A stretch of 64,000 nt of DNA from Girardinichthys multiradiatus (taxonomy: Eukaryota; Chordata; Actinopteri; Cyprinodontiformes; Goodeidae): assembly GCF_021462225.1 (NCBI RefSeq), contig NC_061811.1, forward strand, positions 20,858,663 through 20,922,662, written 5' to 3'. A program made the position numbers and the translations under genes. The notes under the pieces are model-generated. The model had not been told where the DNA came from. It saw nothing but the letters and a program-made list of their open reading frames with translations, and did no database searches. Below are positions 47,663-60,988 of this stretch, in pieces (the first letter of the stretch is position 1; the number at the start of each line of letters is the position of its first letter).

Positions 47663-48160
47663 ATATATATCCCTTTAAACTTTATGATAAGGCATGGATG
47701 AATATAAATTCCCTCCATCTAAATGATAAAAAAAAAGGAGTCATTTTTTATTATGGTGCTCAGGCTATTCCAAAAGCCCACAACTGGTCTTCTACTAAGA
47801 ATTTTGGTATATTTTTTATGATGCTTTTAATCTCGCTAAGGAAATTAATTAAGTTGTCAAAACTAGCTTGTACTCAGTAACAGTGACATGCCAATGTAAA
47901 GAATAACTTTCTTCCTAAAGCCTGTAAAATAATTGCTTTCCTATGTTTTTACATCGACATGCTTAGATTATTGAGATTCCCTGTATGTTGAGTTGCTGGT
48001 CATCACTTTATTTCTTGCTGGTGGTACAAAATTCTCTGTCAGCTTCCAGCTGCTTTTAGACTAATAATAAAACTAAAGACTTTTAAGGCAGGTTTAATGA
48101 CCCTCCTTTACTCTTTGGCTCAAATAGGGCCTGACATCTTGCTTTTATTCTCGTGTTTTA

Positions 48161-48954
48161 ATATATTTCTAAAATAATTTCACTACTTTGTCATATTGTT
48201 TGTTTATATTTTTTGTTTTGTCATGATTTGTAGGTTTTTGAGTTTTGTTGTTCATGTTCTTGTTCATGCCTGCTCCTGCCATCTCATACCAAGCTGATCT
48301 GTTTCTGCCTGCCTGTCTGCATTTGGATCCTACTCCAAGAGTCTTTTCTGAGAGTTTTAACTTAAAACTAGAGCATTTATTGCTCTTGAGATGTTTTTTC
48401 TTCCCTTCACTTTTATGCTTGTTTTTTATTGTACATTGTGCAAATTTGTCTTTATAAAGTGCCATAAAAAACTGACCTTGGAATTATTCAATTAAAAAAT
48501 TGTTATTTGCTTTATTATGAGTTGATAGAACAGTGGTTCATCCATTGTGTTTAGGAGCCTTTTTTAATGGCTGTATGATTGAAGCCTACATCCAGCCTAC
48601 AGGGCCACATCAAACGATTACAAGGAAGTCTGACTACTTTCAAGAAAATATGAAAATAAAACAGAAAATACAGTGTAGATTGATGGATAGATAGATGGTA
48701 AGAGTAAACGATCATAACACAATGCATATTAGAATTAGATTTTAAAAAATGCAGTGTTACTGACTGGCATACCAGATAGGACATTTCTTAGCTGCACCAC
48801 TGAGATTCATTCAACAGATTTTTATCATTCTAAGAGACAATATTATTGACACTTTATAATTCATACAGTATTACTCAGATTATTCAGGTCACTACTGTCA
48901 TTACTGTTTGTGAACAAATATTCATACTTGCAGATCCAATATTGTCCTGTGCTC
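48161..48954. other. AT-rich DNA with weak repeat traces
   Basis: 48190-48345 has T-rich 'ttttgtcatgatttg' phrasing like the solo-LTR-like families. The end of the L2 relic may reach 48470 ('tttataaagtgccataaaaa'). No gene. Confidence 0.35.
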
Positions 48955-49090
48955 TTTTAATGCAAGGCCTTTGCGGGTTTGACTCCCAGTCCAGGCAACC
49001 TTTGCTGTATGTCTTTCCCCTCTCTGTACCTTACTGTCCAAAAAATAAAGGACACTAGTGGTGTGAAAAAAAAAAAAAAAAAAAAAAACA
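48955..49090 (+). mobile_element. SINE 3' part with poly-A tail
   Basis: A B-box-like GGTTTGACTCC (about 48977-48987) precedes 'aacctttgctgtatgtcttt' and a CCCCTCTCT stretch, an AATAAAGGACA segment and a run of about 20 A (49066-49088). This layout is that of a tRNA-derived teleost SINE with a poly-A tail. The head is decayed. Confidence 0.65.
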
Positions 49091-49904
49091 TTTAAAAAAA
49101 TGCATTTGCTCATAAGCTTTGTGTGTGTTGCTTAAAGAGGGGAGAATAACTAAGGAACAAGTCAGGAAGCCTAAGATTTTTAAATGAAGCCACACATCTT
49201 ATATGTATAATGCATAACACTCCAAAGGAAGCTCATTAATTTCAGATGAGAAAATCCTCTTTGGCTGCATTGGCCCGCTACAGATTTACTGAATCAGTGT
49301 GACAATGTCATATGCTTGCAGTTACGCCAGAATACACAACAGTATGTATGTGAAAAAAAAACAAATCAGCTGTAAAAATGTATTTATTCTTTCCTCTGCA
49401 TGCATTTCAGTTCCAGTGGTTCAGCAGTGACTCACATCAAAGTTGTATGCGGGTGGTTAGCAGCATAAATCCATTATAGATTAAAGATGTTGTAAGTACA
49501 GAGTAAAGCACTATGTCTTCATGCCCTCCAATATACCAAAACGCCTCAGGATGCATGTTAGCATTTTAATGTTTCTGAAATTCAAACTGAGGAAACAGAC
49601 TGTCTGAGTAAACACTGCAGCTACTTTTGACGCATATTTTAGCTGCCAATGAATGTATTGCAATGTGAAAAATGATACGTATCTTACAGATGTTCAACAT
49701 TAAAGGATACTGGCTTGTTAGATTTTGCAAAAAATAAAAATAAAAATTGATAAACTGGATAGGGATTTAAAGAATTGGTGAGAGGAGTCTGGTCTGGTAT
49801 TTTTAGAAGTAAAGGTGAAATATAAATGTATTATTTTTTTCTTTTTTAATGCATTTTGTTTGTTTTATTGAAGAATTGTTTTTTATTTAGCAAACTTGAA
49901 ACAC
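49091..49904. other. AT-rich DNA, nothing recognised
   Basis: No gene or named repeat. Confidence 0.5.
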
Positions 49905-50105
49905 TAATGGGAAATGGCTTGCACTTGTATATCACTTTATAAAGTCCCCAGATACACCAAAGCGCTTTACACTACATTCAGTCATCCACCCATTCATGCA
50001 CACATTCACACACTGACAGGTATAGGCTATACTGAGGCAGACTGACAGAAGCAAGGCTGCCATACAATCGGCACCACCGGGCCCTCTGACCACCATCAGT
50101 ACAGC
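49905..50105 (+). repeat. Interspersed repeat, 'AAAGCGCTTTACACTACATT' family
   Basis: Contains 'accaaagcgctttacactac' and 'gcaaggctgccatacaatcg', phrases from an abundant teleost repeat. The class is not assigned, and no ends are visible. Confidence 0.5.
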
Positions 50106-50287
50106 TACAGTAACTATGCAGCATTTAATAAAATCAGCTAGGCAGCAATAACATATTATTGTATTAAAATTGCATGAATATGTTCGCATATTTTTTCTTG
50201 AAAACCAGACCTTTTATAAAAAAATAAGTCCAGTCTTTAAATAAAATCTGGGATCTTCCTCTACAGGACAATGATTTATTTTTGCTT

Positions 50288-50990
50288 CTTAGTTAACTGA
50301 ACTGTAATTGAACTTCACACCTTTGACAGTGTGTATGAAGTTCAATATTTTAGTCCAAACACATACTTTTAGTGTATATCTAGGAATTAAAACCAAGAGT
50401 AAACCAGGGGATAAATATTTCATGGCCATGTCTGACATGCAAGATATGCAAACAGTGTTAGTGTGACACTCAACTAGATCATTACATAATCTCACATCAC
50501 GTTTGGAGAAATTTTGGCTAATTCTTCTCAACAAGATTCCTTCATTACTTGCAGGATACAATTTTAACCAAGCTTTAGCTGTTAGTCAAATGGCCTAATG
50601 TTTGACTGGAATGTACCCTGGTCCTGTGGCTCTAAAACAAGTCAAAATTTTTACCCCTCCACTATTGTGCTTGAAAGTTAGTATTAGGTGATTGTGCTGA
50701 TATGCTGTGTTTTGATTCTCCATAAAAGTTCTGTCCCACAGGCATTGTTTAAGAAGTCTTGTGGTTGAATTAGATGCAACTTTGCACACCCAAGTCATGC
50801 CGTTTTTGTTTTTCCTTTAAACGATAAAATACTTTTAAGACTCAGCCCTTCCAAACAAGCTATCTTTCAGACGTTTTCTAAATGTCCTGTCACGATATTT
50901 CTAACATGATAACAGAGGCCTGTAGAGTCTGAAATGGAGCTCTTGCTAAGTAGCCCGATAATTATTTGTCAAATTAATCAGAATGCTCTC
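50288..50990 (-). mobile_element. Decayed Tc1-like transposon, minus strand
   Basis: Antisense landmarks occur in the expected order: 'tttggagaaattttggctaa' (50502), 'ctgtcccacaggcattgttt' (50731), 'agaagtcttgtggttg' (50752), 'cccttccaaacaagctatct' (50846) and 'acagaggcctgtagagtctg' (50911). No frame survives. It belongs to a Tc1 lineage different from copies A-E. Confidence 0.6.
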
Positions 50991-51929
50991 AGTTTCACTT
51001 TTTGTTTCAAGCATTTACATGCTGAGGTGACTGAATTTTATTCAGCAAAGACAAAGTTTATGTAATGTTACAATTGTGTCACTGCAGTGATTTCTGAGTA
51101 GCAGCTGTAAAATATCTTGTGGGAGTGCAGCACACATGTCTGGTTCACTTATATATTGCACTTTATGCTGCAATATATTTTAACCTGCCCAAAGTATTTT
51201 TGGTAGCCTGGCTTAGCTGGTAATCAATCTTTGTCTTTTGCAGTTATAAATGTGCAAGAAGAAGTAGTATTTGCCAAAGGCATTCTCCTAAGGTACTAAA
51301 ACACAAAGCAGATGTGTGACAGAAGTATAACAACCACAATGCAGTTATGTACTTGAACATATCCTTTTCTTAAAACAATAAACTGATTGAAACCACTGGA
51401 CAGACAGTTTTACAAAAACACACCAGATCATCTGCAACCCCAGCTGAAGCGGCTTTCTAACACACTCCATCCAGAGAAAGAAATATCAGATTGCAATGCA
51501 TTGACCCCAGCTCTACTGCTTGAAATCCCACTGCTGCCATAAGAGGCTTTACTACAGACTAGAAGCTGGTGAATAGGGATAATTTAATGAAACATTAGAC
51601 AAGAGCACTCCACAGTCCTTTTAACAAATTGCTTATTTTCAGTGTCAAGCTAGCCTCAGCTTCAGTTGCCTGGAGGATGAGCTGAGTTTAAACAGAAGGA
51701 AAGAAAAACATGGCACAGTTATTGACCTGTAGCACTTAGGCTTTGGTAGGACAGAGACCCTATGCTGCAGAAATTTGAAAGATGAGGCTGCTGTTTAAAA
51801 ATCCACTGGTGGATTTATAAATCATTTGGACAGGATGGATTAACTACAACAACAAGCTGTTTACTTAGGACCAGCAAGAGCAGAAGGCACACTTTATTCA
51901 CAGCTACCTACAGATGGCCTCCTGGTAAG
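50991..51929. other. Unique-looking DNA, nothing recognised
   Basis: No gene or named repeat. Confidence 0.45.
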
Positions 51930-52215
51930 CGGACCATTTCAATGGCTTTGCTGGGTCAAAGATTGCTGGCCTTTTAACGATATTGGCAGGTCTCAGGGAA
52001 ACATATTTGTACCATCACTAATTAGATTCACCCTTCATTGCCTTTCTACTCTCCTTAAGCTCAAGCTTTAAAAGGAGACTGGAGTGAAGTTTTGAATTAG
52101 CTTGATGAGATTTCCAGGCACATGACTTGGACTTCACGTGGAGAGCGTCACTAACAGGCCTGCAGTGCCAATATGACATTATAATGATTATTGGCTGTGT
52201 CCCCATTCCAAGTCT
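51930..52215. promoter_or_regulatory. Candidate regulatory block with homeodomain-type palindrome
   Basis: Complex, non-repetitive sequence including CTAATTAG (52018-52025) and GAATTAGC (about 52095). No ORF with support. Judged on composition and motifs only. Confidence 0.2.
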
Positions 52216-54483
52216 TGGACAGATAAAAGAAAAATATGGCTATGCATGTTTCCAAGTCTATTTGTGCTAAACATTATAACAACGTCTTATTAAATAGTGT
52301 CTTTCCAAGATACTTTCCAAGAGGGCGGAGAAAGGTTCACATTGACAAGATGAATATTGGTTCTACACTGATGATATTCTGTTAACATAAAGTGTACATT
52401 GGTTGGGGTTGACCAATATGCTCTTTAGCTTGTAGCAAAAATATTTCAAAGATAATATAGAGTTATAGCGTTTTTACTGAAAATACAGCAGCTTAAGCCC
52501 TAGATGTAATCCAGATTTCTTACTCAATGTTTATTTTAGGCTTACATTTCAAATTTCATAATATATCCATGGGCACAATACCAATCAACAGATTTTTCCC
52601 CCAAATTCTGGTCCTCCGGACATAATGCCCTGCACGTTTTAGATGTGTCTTTGCTTCTACATAGTTAGGAACAATAAATAACATTAACAGCTTGTTAATG
52701 AGTTATGTAGAAACTTCTTAATGACTTGACAGTGAAAAGGAGTATCTCAATAAATATAAACACCATGAAAAGGTTGTTTGAGTAATTCCTTTAAAAAAGT
52801 ATGTCATCATACTGATTCATTACACACACAGTGACAAATTTCAGATCGTTGTTTCAGTTAAATTTGATCAATATGGTTTATTGCCAATGAAATAAAAAAT
52901 CCAGTTTTTAAAAAATATAATGCTATTTATGGCTAATAAATAAATTAATACCAATTCTAAGTCCTGCTGGAAAATGAAATCAGCCTCTCCATACACATCT
53001 GTATTCAACAAAACCATTCAATTTATTGGTCTTAAGTAATAGTCTAGATTTAATAAACTGAATTGTGTGTTTTGTAAAGCTGTAACGCAAAATATCAAAA
53101 CTAACCCAAATAAACTTGAAAAATATAAATTGTCTGGTCCAGTGTATCTGTACGGAATTCACATTTTTTACTTTCTGAATTGAATTTCTGAAATAAATAT
53201 ACTTTTGTTAATATTTTGTGTTTAGATTTACCTTTTAGCTCTAAGATTTCCTCCCATGGCACCTTTGTTTTACACACAGCTGTCACTAAGCCTGGATTTG
53301 ATCCTTAAATTATTTTTGTAATTCCAACATAGCTGTAAGAAGCTGACTCAAACTGCAAAAAAAAAAAAAAAAAACCTTTTCCTATCAACTTCTGGCAAAC
53401 TTTTCAGTCACAACTTTGATCCAGCACTTCCTGGTGAGTTAAGGGTTTTTTCTCTATGGATTAAGGGATTTTGGAGTTGTAACGCTTTTCATCTGAATAA
53501 AGTCGCAGTTAATCCAGCTGAAGTTGGATCATTCACGATGTGATTGACAGGTTGACCTCATGTTTCTGGATCCTACTGGTCTATTTCATCCAATGAGTCA
53601 GTAATGTGTTAGTGAGCCCCTGCAGGGGATTATTTTTATTACTACTTTGTTTGGTGTATTTGCAAAACTTACTAGGGGATGCTGTGCAAGGGGATTTAAC
53701 AGATTTGCAAAACTTGCTTTTTTGGAAGCAGCTTTTTTTTTGTTGTTGTGTGATTTTTAGGTTAAAGTGTAGTTGCACCTGTCCTGCCAAACGCACAGCA
53801 CAGCAGTTAGGGGGACACATTAAAACAAGTTCTGCAAATAGTCTGCTAACAATTCTCAGGACTCAGCGAGAAATAAAGGTAATGAGCAGATGGAATGTAG
53901 CAAAACATGGGGTTAAAAGACTAAATTCAGCTGTGTGTGGACTCTGTTTACAGTGTGTGTGCAGCTAAAACTAAAATTGCTAATGTAAAGTGTCCACAAA
54001 GTGTCTACATCATTTTATTTCAGAAAAGCTACAGATTCAAGGAGATCTACACACAAAATTGGGCTTTTTTATTTATTTCTAAATTTAGTAATTCTGTTTA
54101 AAGCCAGGATGGGAGATTGCAGTTATCTAGGGCTGGTGTCCTGTATGTTTATGATGTGCGTCTGCCCTTACTCACCTGATTCAGATTGGTTGGATTATCA
54201 TATCAGCTTGTCACTAAATTCAGCAAAAGCCTGTTAACCACCCACTCATTTAAATCTGTTATGTTCAAGCAGGGAAACATCTAAAGCATGCAAGACTCCA
54301 GTTTTTAGGGACTTACTGCAGGTTAAGTGCATTAAATAATCCAATTGCAAATTGAGCTAATAAAAAGCTTCATTAAAGTGATATATGCATTAGTGTATCA
54401 ATAATCATATTCAATAATACAGGATGGATCTGAGGTGACTCTGATAATTTCCTTTACATGAAGTTAATTAAATGTAGCTTATT
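52216..54483. other. AT-rich DNA, nothing certain
   Basis: A poly-A run lies near 53357-53374. Stretches around 52740-52890 and 53165-53215 vaguely resemble Tc1 terminal repeats but are too decayed to call. The 120-codon frame at 53606-53968 starts with GTG and is not accepted as a gene. Confidence 0.4.
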
Positions 54484-55480
54484 TATACATGTACACCTAC
54501 CGGGTCACTTTCTTAGGTGCACTCTTTCAACTTCTACTTAACCGAAATAGCAAATCAGGCTATCACATGGCAGTAACCTAATGCATTAGATCTTCTTTTA
54601 ATTTCAATTTCTGATCGTCAGAATTGGTAACAACTGGGATTTCAATGACTTTGGTAGTTGGTGCTAGATGGGTTGGTTTGAGTCTTTCAGAAGCTGCTGA
54701 TCTACTGGAAGGTTCATGCACAACCTGCTCTTGGGTATGCAGAAAGTGTTATAAAAAAGAGAAAATTTCCAGTGGGTGGTGGTTGCTTAGATGGAAATTC
54801 CTTGTTGAAGTCAGAGGAAAAGGGATTCAATGCAACAGCAAGGAAACAGCAGCTCAAATAACCACTCATTACAACCAAGATATGTAAGACATCACCTCTG
54901 AATGCACAACATGTTAAAGCTTGAAGCAGATGGGCTCCAGCAGTAGAAGACCACACCAGGTGCAGACACTGTCAGCTGCGAACAAGAAACCATATTAACA
55001 TTTCAAGCTGTTGCTGGGGGTTTAATTGTGTGGGGGATATTTTCTTGGCACACTTAGGGGCCCTTTAGTACCAACTGATTATGGTTTACTCACCATAGCC
55101 TACTTAAGTGTTGTTTTCGGCTATTTACATCCCTTTATGACCACATAGTACTCATTTCCTGATGGCTACTTTCAGCAGAATAATGTTCCATGTCACAAAG
55201 CTCAAATCATCGCAAGTGGGTTTCTTGAACATGACAGTGAGTTAAATCTACTCCAGTGACCTCCAGAGTCATCAGATCTAAATCCATTAGAGCATGTTTG
55301 GGATGTGGTGGAGCAAGAGAGTCTCATCATTGATGTGCGGCCAAAAAGTCTGCCGCAACTGTGTTATGTTATTATGTCAATTTTGATCAACATCTCTGAG
55401 GAGCGTTTATAATCCTTGTTCTATATATGTAACAAACAATTAAGGCTAACTAATAAAATTGCCAGTGAATTTATTTTTAC
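54484..55480 (+). mobile_element. Decayed Tc1-like transposon, 'TAGGTGCAC' family, copy 2
   Basis: Same lineage as 45578-46520. The N-terminal part is kept here: VVGARWVGLSLSEAADLLEG (from 54651), the first DNA-binding domain, and 'aaataaccactcattacaac' (54856). The core reads 'gtgtgggggatattttcttg' (55029), and the third catalytic region is 'tcagatctaaatccattaga' then GCATGTTTGGG (55271-55301), SDLNPLEHVWD. Stops and indels disrupt every frame. Confidence 0.75.
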
Positions 55481-57761
55481 GTGTAACAGATTGCTAGCAA
55501 ATTGTTGTTTTGGTACATGTTTTTTCTTTTGACCCAGTTGCTTGATATAGGTCTGTTTTCTCAGATTGTGTTGTTTGGATACTGTTCATCAAGCAGTCTG
55601 ACAGACCAGTTTGATACTCTGCTCTTGCAATTGTAATGGCCTGAATACTGACTACTGAAATATTTTTGAATGGGTCAGTAGTCAAAAATGCCTCACACAG
55701 TTTGATCTTTGCTTTCAAGGACAATAACTATGATTCCTGTTATAATTAGAGCTGCACAATATACTAAATTGCAGTCATCAAAACATCAATGTCTGCAATA
55801 TGACAAGCAGACATATTCTTGGATGCAATAATTGGTAGGCCATTATATTTTAAGAGCCATATGTTCACGCTCTGCGTACAAGCAATACAGTTGGCCTGCT
55901 GGATGGGTTTGATTGCCTTGAGGTCCACTCTTAGATCTTAGAATGTTTTCTAAAATCTTACAGCTCTAGTTACAATAAAGACATATGAGCACCAACCCAA
56001 GCTTGCTTTAAAATGTTAAATTTAGAGTAATTTCAACTTTAAAATACCGTTGAAAAGTTTCACTTAACTGTCATTGTGTCATAACTGGAAGAAGAAGTGC
56101 TTCATTTAAGATGTTATCAGAAGATAACAAAAGCATTTATTGTAGTCCTTTAGTTATTCTATTGTTTTTGTTTATGTTGTTTTAACAGCACTTATTTAAT
56201 CATAGAGCTGCATTACACACACTTGGATATTTATATCTTGTTCACACTTCCTGATTTTGTGGTATACAAAATGCTAATTGTGGGGACTGAGCGTTGAGTG
56301 GGAGGTAGTTTTGCGTATCGTTTAATCACTGCTCAGCCAGATAATTAGGAACGAAAAAAAAATAATAGAGCAAACTCAGACAAAATGCTGCCAATGACAG
56401 AGACTGCAAGTTTTGGCTTTGTTTGTGTATCTGCTTGTTTATGGTGGGGAAGCGTTTCTTCAACCTCTGCATTTGATTTAGCCAGATGAGCTGTTTTCTC
56501 TTCATTACTCTCTTGCGGTTTTTCCTATGTGCAGCATATATTCATTCGTTTGCTGCAACACTGGGAGTTTACAAGTTGTCTGTGGGTGCATGTTGCTGAA
56601 GCCACTTTGCTGCTGAAGTTGATCAGATAAGAAGACAGTAAACAAGCTGCGTTCAACAGCTGTAAAGTGCTCATACTTTAGACTTATGTTTACCAGTGAA
56701 AGCACAATGTATTGCCATGTCAGAGGTTTGACCCAAGCTCTGCTACAGCCATATAAATAATGGACTCTTATTCTAAATTGCCTATGGCGGCAGCATTTCT
56801 CTGCTCTGATTTGTGGAAAGGCTTGCAGGCCCGGGATATGGTCTGGACTTGCTGTCTCACATTAAACCTTACATGAGTCATCGTCCATGTGCATGGGAGG
56901 CTTGGTAGGGGAGTATTAAAACCTCCTTGTGACAGCATCACTTTGATCAAGTGCATCCGGCGACGCAGTAAAACCATAAGCTGCTGTATCTACTGTGTTC
57001 AGATGGTCAGGGCCAAGTTGTCTGAGTTTTAACAAGTATTTTAAAACTCCAACTATTGATAAATAGTTCATGTTGTATTCAGACGGTGTTTACAATCTGC
57101 TCAGAGGAGCATTTTGACGTCAGTAGATTGTGAGAAGTGAGGCTGAGATTAGCTTTTTACACCTGAGGGCTTTTGCGTCAGTATATCACACTCACAATGT
57201 GGACCATTAAACTGGCTTGGATTTTTATTTTTATGAGTGAAAGAATACTATGTCTTTTGAGACCTCAATATCAAATCTTTATTACTTCATATGTAATATT
57301 TTATGACTTTATAGTCTTCGCCTAAAGTGTATTGGTGCCACAGCTCCCTATCCGATACAGAAATGTTTCCCCTGAGTGTCCCATCTGCTGTAAATGAAAT
57401 AAATTGTTGTAAATGTAAATTAATTTTATGTTCTCACATTAGTCAGGCTGAAAAGGGGGCTGACAGGTGCCATAAGAAGCTTAACAGCAAGGTAAATCTG
57501 CTCAGTGACAAAGCTTAGTTTGCCCGGGTGCTATTGTAAATGTTTAATCCATGCTCCTGCCTGCCTACATATTTTGTATGCAGAGATTGTCAGACATGCT
57601 CTAACCACAGAGTGACAAACTGTCTGAAAATGTTAGAGAGAGGCTGTCATCTCCAAACATTTGAAATAAAAGGGCATTATTGATTTTTAATAATCATTTG
57701 GAATTTGTGAATGATAGCATGACGTACCCAATGAACAAAAGAGTTAAGAGAGATGGAAATG
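55481..57761. other. Unique-looking DNA, nothing certain
   Basis: No gene model and no named repeat over about 2.3 kb. The part at 56690-57000 is somewhat GC-richer and non-repetitive, possibly regulatory. Confidence 0.4.
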
Positions 57762-58470
57762 TATTGCTGTGAAAAAGTATTTGCCCTATACAAATTTATT
57801 CAGTTTTTTCTGTTTTGGCCACACTTAAATGTTTCAGATCATCAAAGAAATGTTAATATCACACAAAGAACCTGAATAAAAACAAAACTAAATTTGCTTT
57901 CAAATAATGATTTTATTCATTTAGGGGGAAAAGTTATCCACGACCTTGGCCCTATGAGAAAAAGTAATTCCCCTCGCTTGTTAAATCATGAATTAAATGT
58001 GATTAACCCACATTTTCTTGGTTCAGTTTCACTTGTGCCTAATTCAGTGACTGGCTTGCAGAATTAAGAAATAATCTAAATAGGGGACTAAAGGACCTCA
58101 TATACAACAAGAACAGATAAGAAACAAAGTTATTGATAGATATATGTCTGGAAAGAGTTACAGAGCCATTTCTAAGGCTTTGGGGCTCCAACAAATCACA
58201 ATAAGAGCCATCATCCACAAATGTAGTAAATACAAATCCATGTTGAACCTTCCCAGCAGTGTCTGGACTAAAACAATTACTCTAGGAGTGCATCAATGAC
58301 TCATACAGAAGGACACAAAAGAACCCATAACTGCATCTTATCTGCAGGCCACACTTGCCTCAGTTAATGTCAGTGTTCCCAAACCAACAACCATGGGAAC
58401 CATGGGTAGAGATGAACTAAAGACCTAAAGATTGAAAATACAACATAGTCTACAAAAGACTTGATATTAC
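57762..58470 (+). mobile_element. Tc1-like transposon, 5' half, third lineage
   Basis: It starts with TA and 'ttgctgtgaaaaagtatttg', a diagnostic fish terminus. It continues with 'cacttaaatgtttcagatca' (57822), then 'aagagttacagagccatttc' (58153) and 'ataagagccatcatccacaa' (58201), the DNA-binding half of the transposase. It ends abruptly after 'cacttgcctcagttaatgtc' (58352). The catalytic half is absent. Confidence 0.75.
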
Positions 58471-60988
58471 TGTGATTTATTTAGGTTTTTCTTTCAAGGA
58501 GCCAAATGTTTTGCAAGATTCTAGAACACCAAAAATAGCTTATCACTGGCTCAAATCTGGTTCAACAAAACCAGCATTCTTTCATGGCCATGCAGTTTTA
58601 GCTTTTTGCTGCACAAAAATGTATATTTAACAGTTTTTAATGACGTAGTGGTTCAGTGATGCTTCTCTGGCTGTGGAAAAAAAGAAACTATATATTTTTA
58701 TCAAATTTGTATAAGTTTTATCTATTAGTTATGTTTATAACATAACTAAGCACCTTTTGGAGTAAACTGCAAGTAGTATTTTACTAAGACTTTGTGTCAA
58801 ATTGTCTCTGAGCCCATCTTTCTTTTGCTATTGAAGCTGCAGAACAATCTCCAGAACACAGAAAGGTGACTCCAAGAGGGCATCAGAGGGACAAGCTCTT
58901 ATGTAGAAAATACAACACAGCATGGGGTGGACTCAAGCTGATGTGTTTATTTTCCACTGCAGGTTTCCAGTAGAAATCTAGGCAAATACATTTTAGGTCC
59001 CCAATGCAAAACACAAAGGCTGTCACCTTGCATATAAAACTAGACCAATCAGGCACTCCATCACATGTTAACACTTAATTTTGCTGTTTTTTTTTAACCT
59101 CAGATTTGCATATAACACCCCTTAACCTTTCATCATGAGTGTTTGAGAAGTGACAGCTCAGGGCAGCAAGGGCTTTCCTTTTTAATTAGTATCAGTTCGA
59201 TAGTGTTAGATTAAAAACATTTGGAGGATATCATGTCAAGTGTAAATTTGTGGGTTGAAAGTAGGTGGAAGGTTCAATTTAATACTAATTTATATGTTAA
59301 AAAAGCCTAAAACGGCAGATTTGAAAATGAAACTATTACCAAAGATGGCTTGTTTAGGTTGAATATTTAAGTTTCTGTTTGTGCTGGACAAGCAAGTCCA
59401 ACCCATAGGCCCACCTGTCAACTTCCAGGACTTAAAGGATCTGCTGCTGACATCTTGGTGCTAGAAACAACAGGATTCCATGTCTTGACGGGTCAGGGCT
59501 GTTTTGGCAGCAAAACAGCGACCAGCACACAATTAGACAGAATGTTATGCCTGAACAGTGTATATTAAAGCTAATACTTTCAGAAGAAGCTTTACATGTG
59601 AAACTATTAATTTGTGGCATGCTTTTCTACTCTACTTGACCATCGTTTGTCATTTCTATGAGTAGGAATAAAGAATTGAGATTTCCATAAAGAGAACCTC
59701 AAAAAAGCAACTCAGCAGTGAGAAATAAGTTTAGCGAAGTAAAGCCCAAGAGATGGTCAGAAATCAATAAGGCATGTGTCATAAATTATTAATATCCCTT
59801 TGAACACATATGGATGGCCATGTCATGCAATAATTGCCGCGGCACTTAGCTCCAACTGAGTCTGGCTGCTGGTTGAGTGATGTAAGCTGTCGGCACCTGC
59901 CTAGAAAAATGCTAAAGTTATTTACAAGGGCAGAGTGATAAATGTGCAACTTCAGATTGAGTTGACCCAAGTCTGGATGATGGGCGATCACTGAGAGAAG
60001 TAACAGTGGGTTCAGTGGTGGAAGAGGTTTCAGTGCAACTCAGTTAATCTTTAACTGGTTGTACAAAATAAAAACGAGGCATTTGAAGCAGTAAAAAAAA
60101 ACAAAAGCATGAAAAATCCCATATAAACCATTCAGAATAGAGGCCCTGTTCACGCTAATGGACATTTTGCAAAATTTAAATTTGCTGCAGTTTTTGCACC
60201 TCCATTGCACGTGCAAATTACATTTAGGTAAAAAAAAATATTTGATTTTAAACAACTTTAAGATTTCTTGAAAACAATCTTACCCTACTGTCGTCTACAC
60301 TTTTTGTTTTGTGTATTGAGCATGTACTTTGAAACAACATGGCGGAATTTTTATGTAGTATTTGTTTTATATATTTAGTACACAGAATAATTTTTACCTT
60401 TCAATAAAGGTAAAAATGTCTGATTTTTTTTTTTTTAACTTTGGTTCATCAGTAAACATAGAATCCTTATCAGTTTCTGGAATTAGATTTGATTATGTTC
60501 TTGAACTTAAGAGAAATGGGAAGTATAGAAATGACTGGAGATTAGGATGGATTTTTTGTCAATAGATTAGCATAAGCAGGCACAGCCAATGTCTGGATAG
60601 ATAAATTTAATATTAGGTCTATTATTCAAAAAAATACAATATAGATACCAACGAGGCTCGTTTTCCAGATTAAAAGTACTTCTTAAAAGAAACAATCTTT
60701 AAACAACCACATAAACATACTTTCAATTAAGCCAACATTTCTACATTAAAATATAATTTTTTCGTCTGATGTAATATTTTCATGTTCTAAGAAATGAAAG
60801 GTTGTGTTTTCATAATCTGTAATCTTAATGAAAACAACAGATTATGAATTAACAGAAAGAAAAGCTGGGAAACATCAGTCTGTTTGCAAATATTCTAAAA
60901 AATGCATTTTCTTTTGTGAATTAAATTACTGAAATGAATGAAGTTTTTATTATTACAATTTTTTTAGTATGACAAGTTGAATTACACA
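58471..60988. other. AT-rich DNA, nothing certain
   Basis: No credible gene. A weak Tc1-terminal-like stretch ('gaattaaattactgaaatga') lies near 60918. A small hairpin with 11-bp arms lies at 58725-58749. Confidence 0.4.

Larger units (their letters stand above)
46985..48160 (+). mobile_element. L2-like LINE relic, interrupted by a SINE
   Basis: Block B of the reverse transcriptase is clear as GVPQGSILG (47127-47153). The following LPLGSIF and a decayed YADD region (FHCFAHINQ instead of YADDTQ, about 47206-47232) fit an L2-type RT. After the inserted SINE the coding trace resumes at about 47680 (KAWMNINSLHLNDKK, then a VIFY segment and a WSSTKNFGIFF segment) and fades near 48120. Multiple frameshifts. 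Confidence 0.7.

Noticed and set aside
53606..53968. 120-codon ORF with a signal-peptide-like start
   Set aside because: It begins with GTG, with no upstream ATG in frame and no domain. The leucine/cysteine-rich start follows from T-rich DNA.
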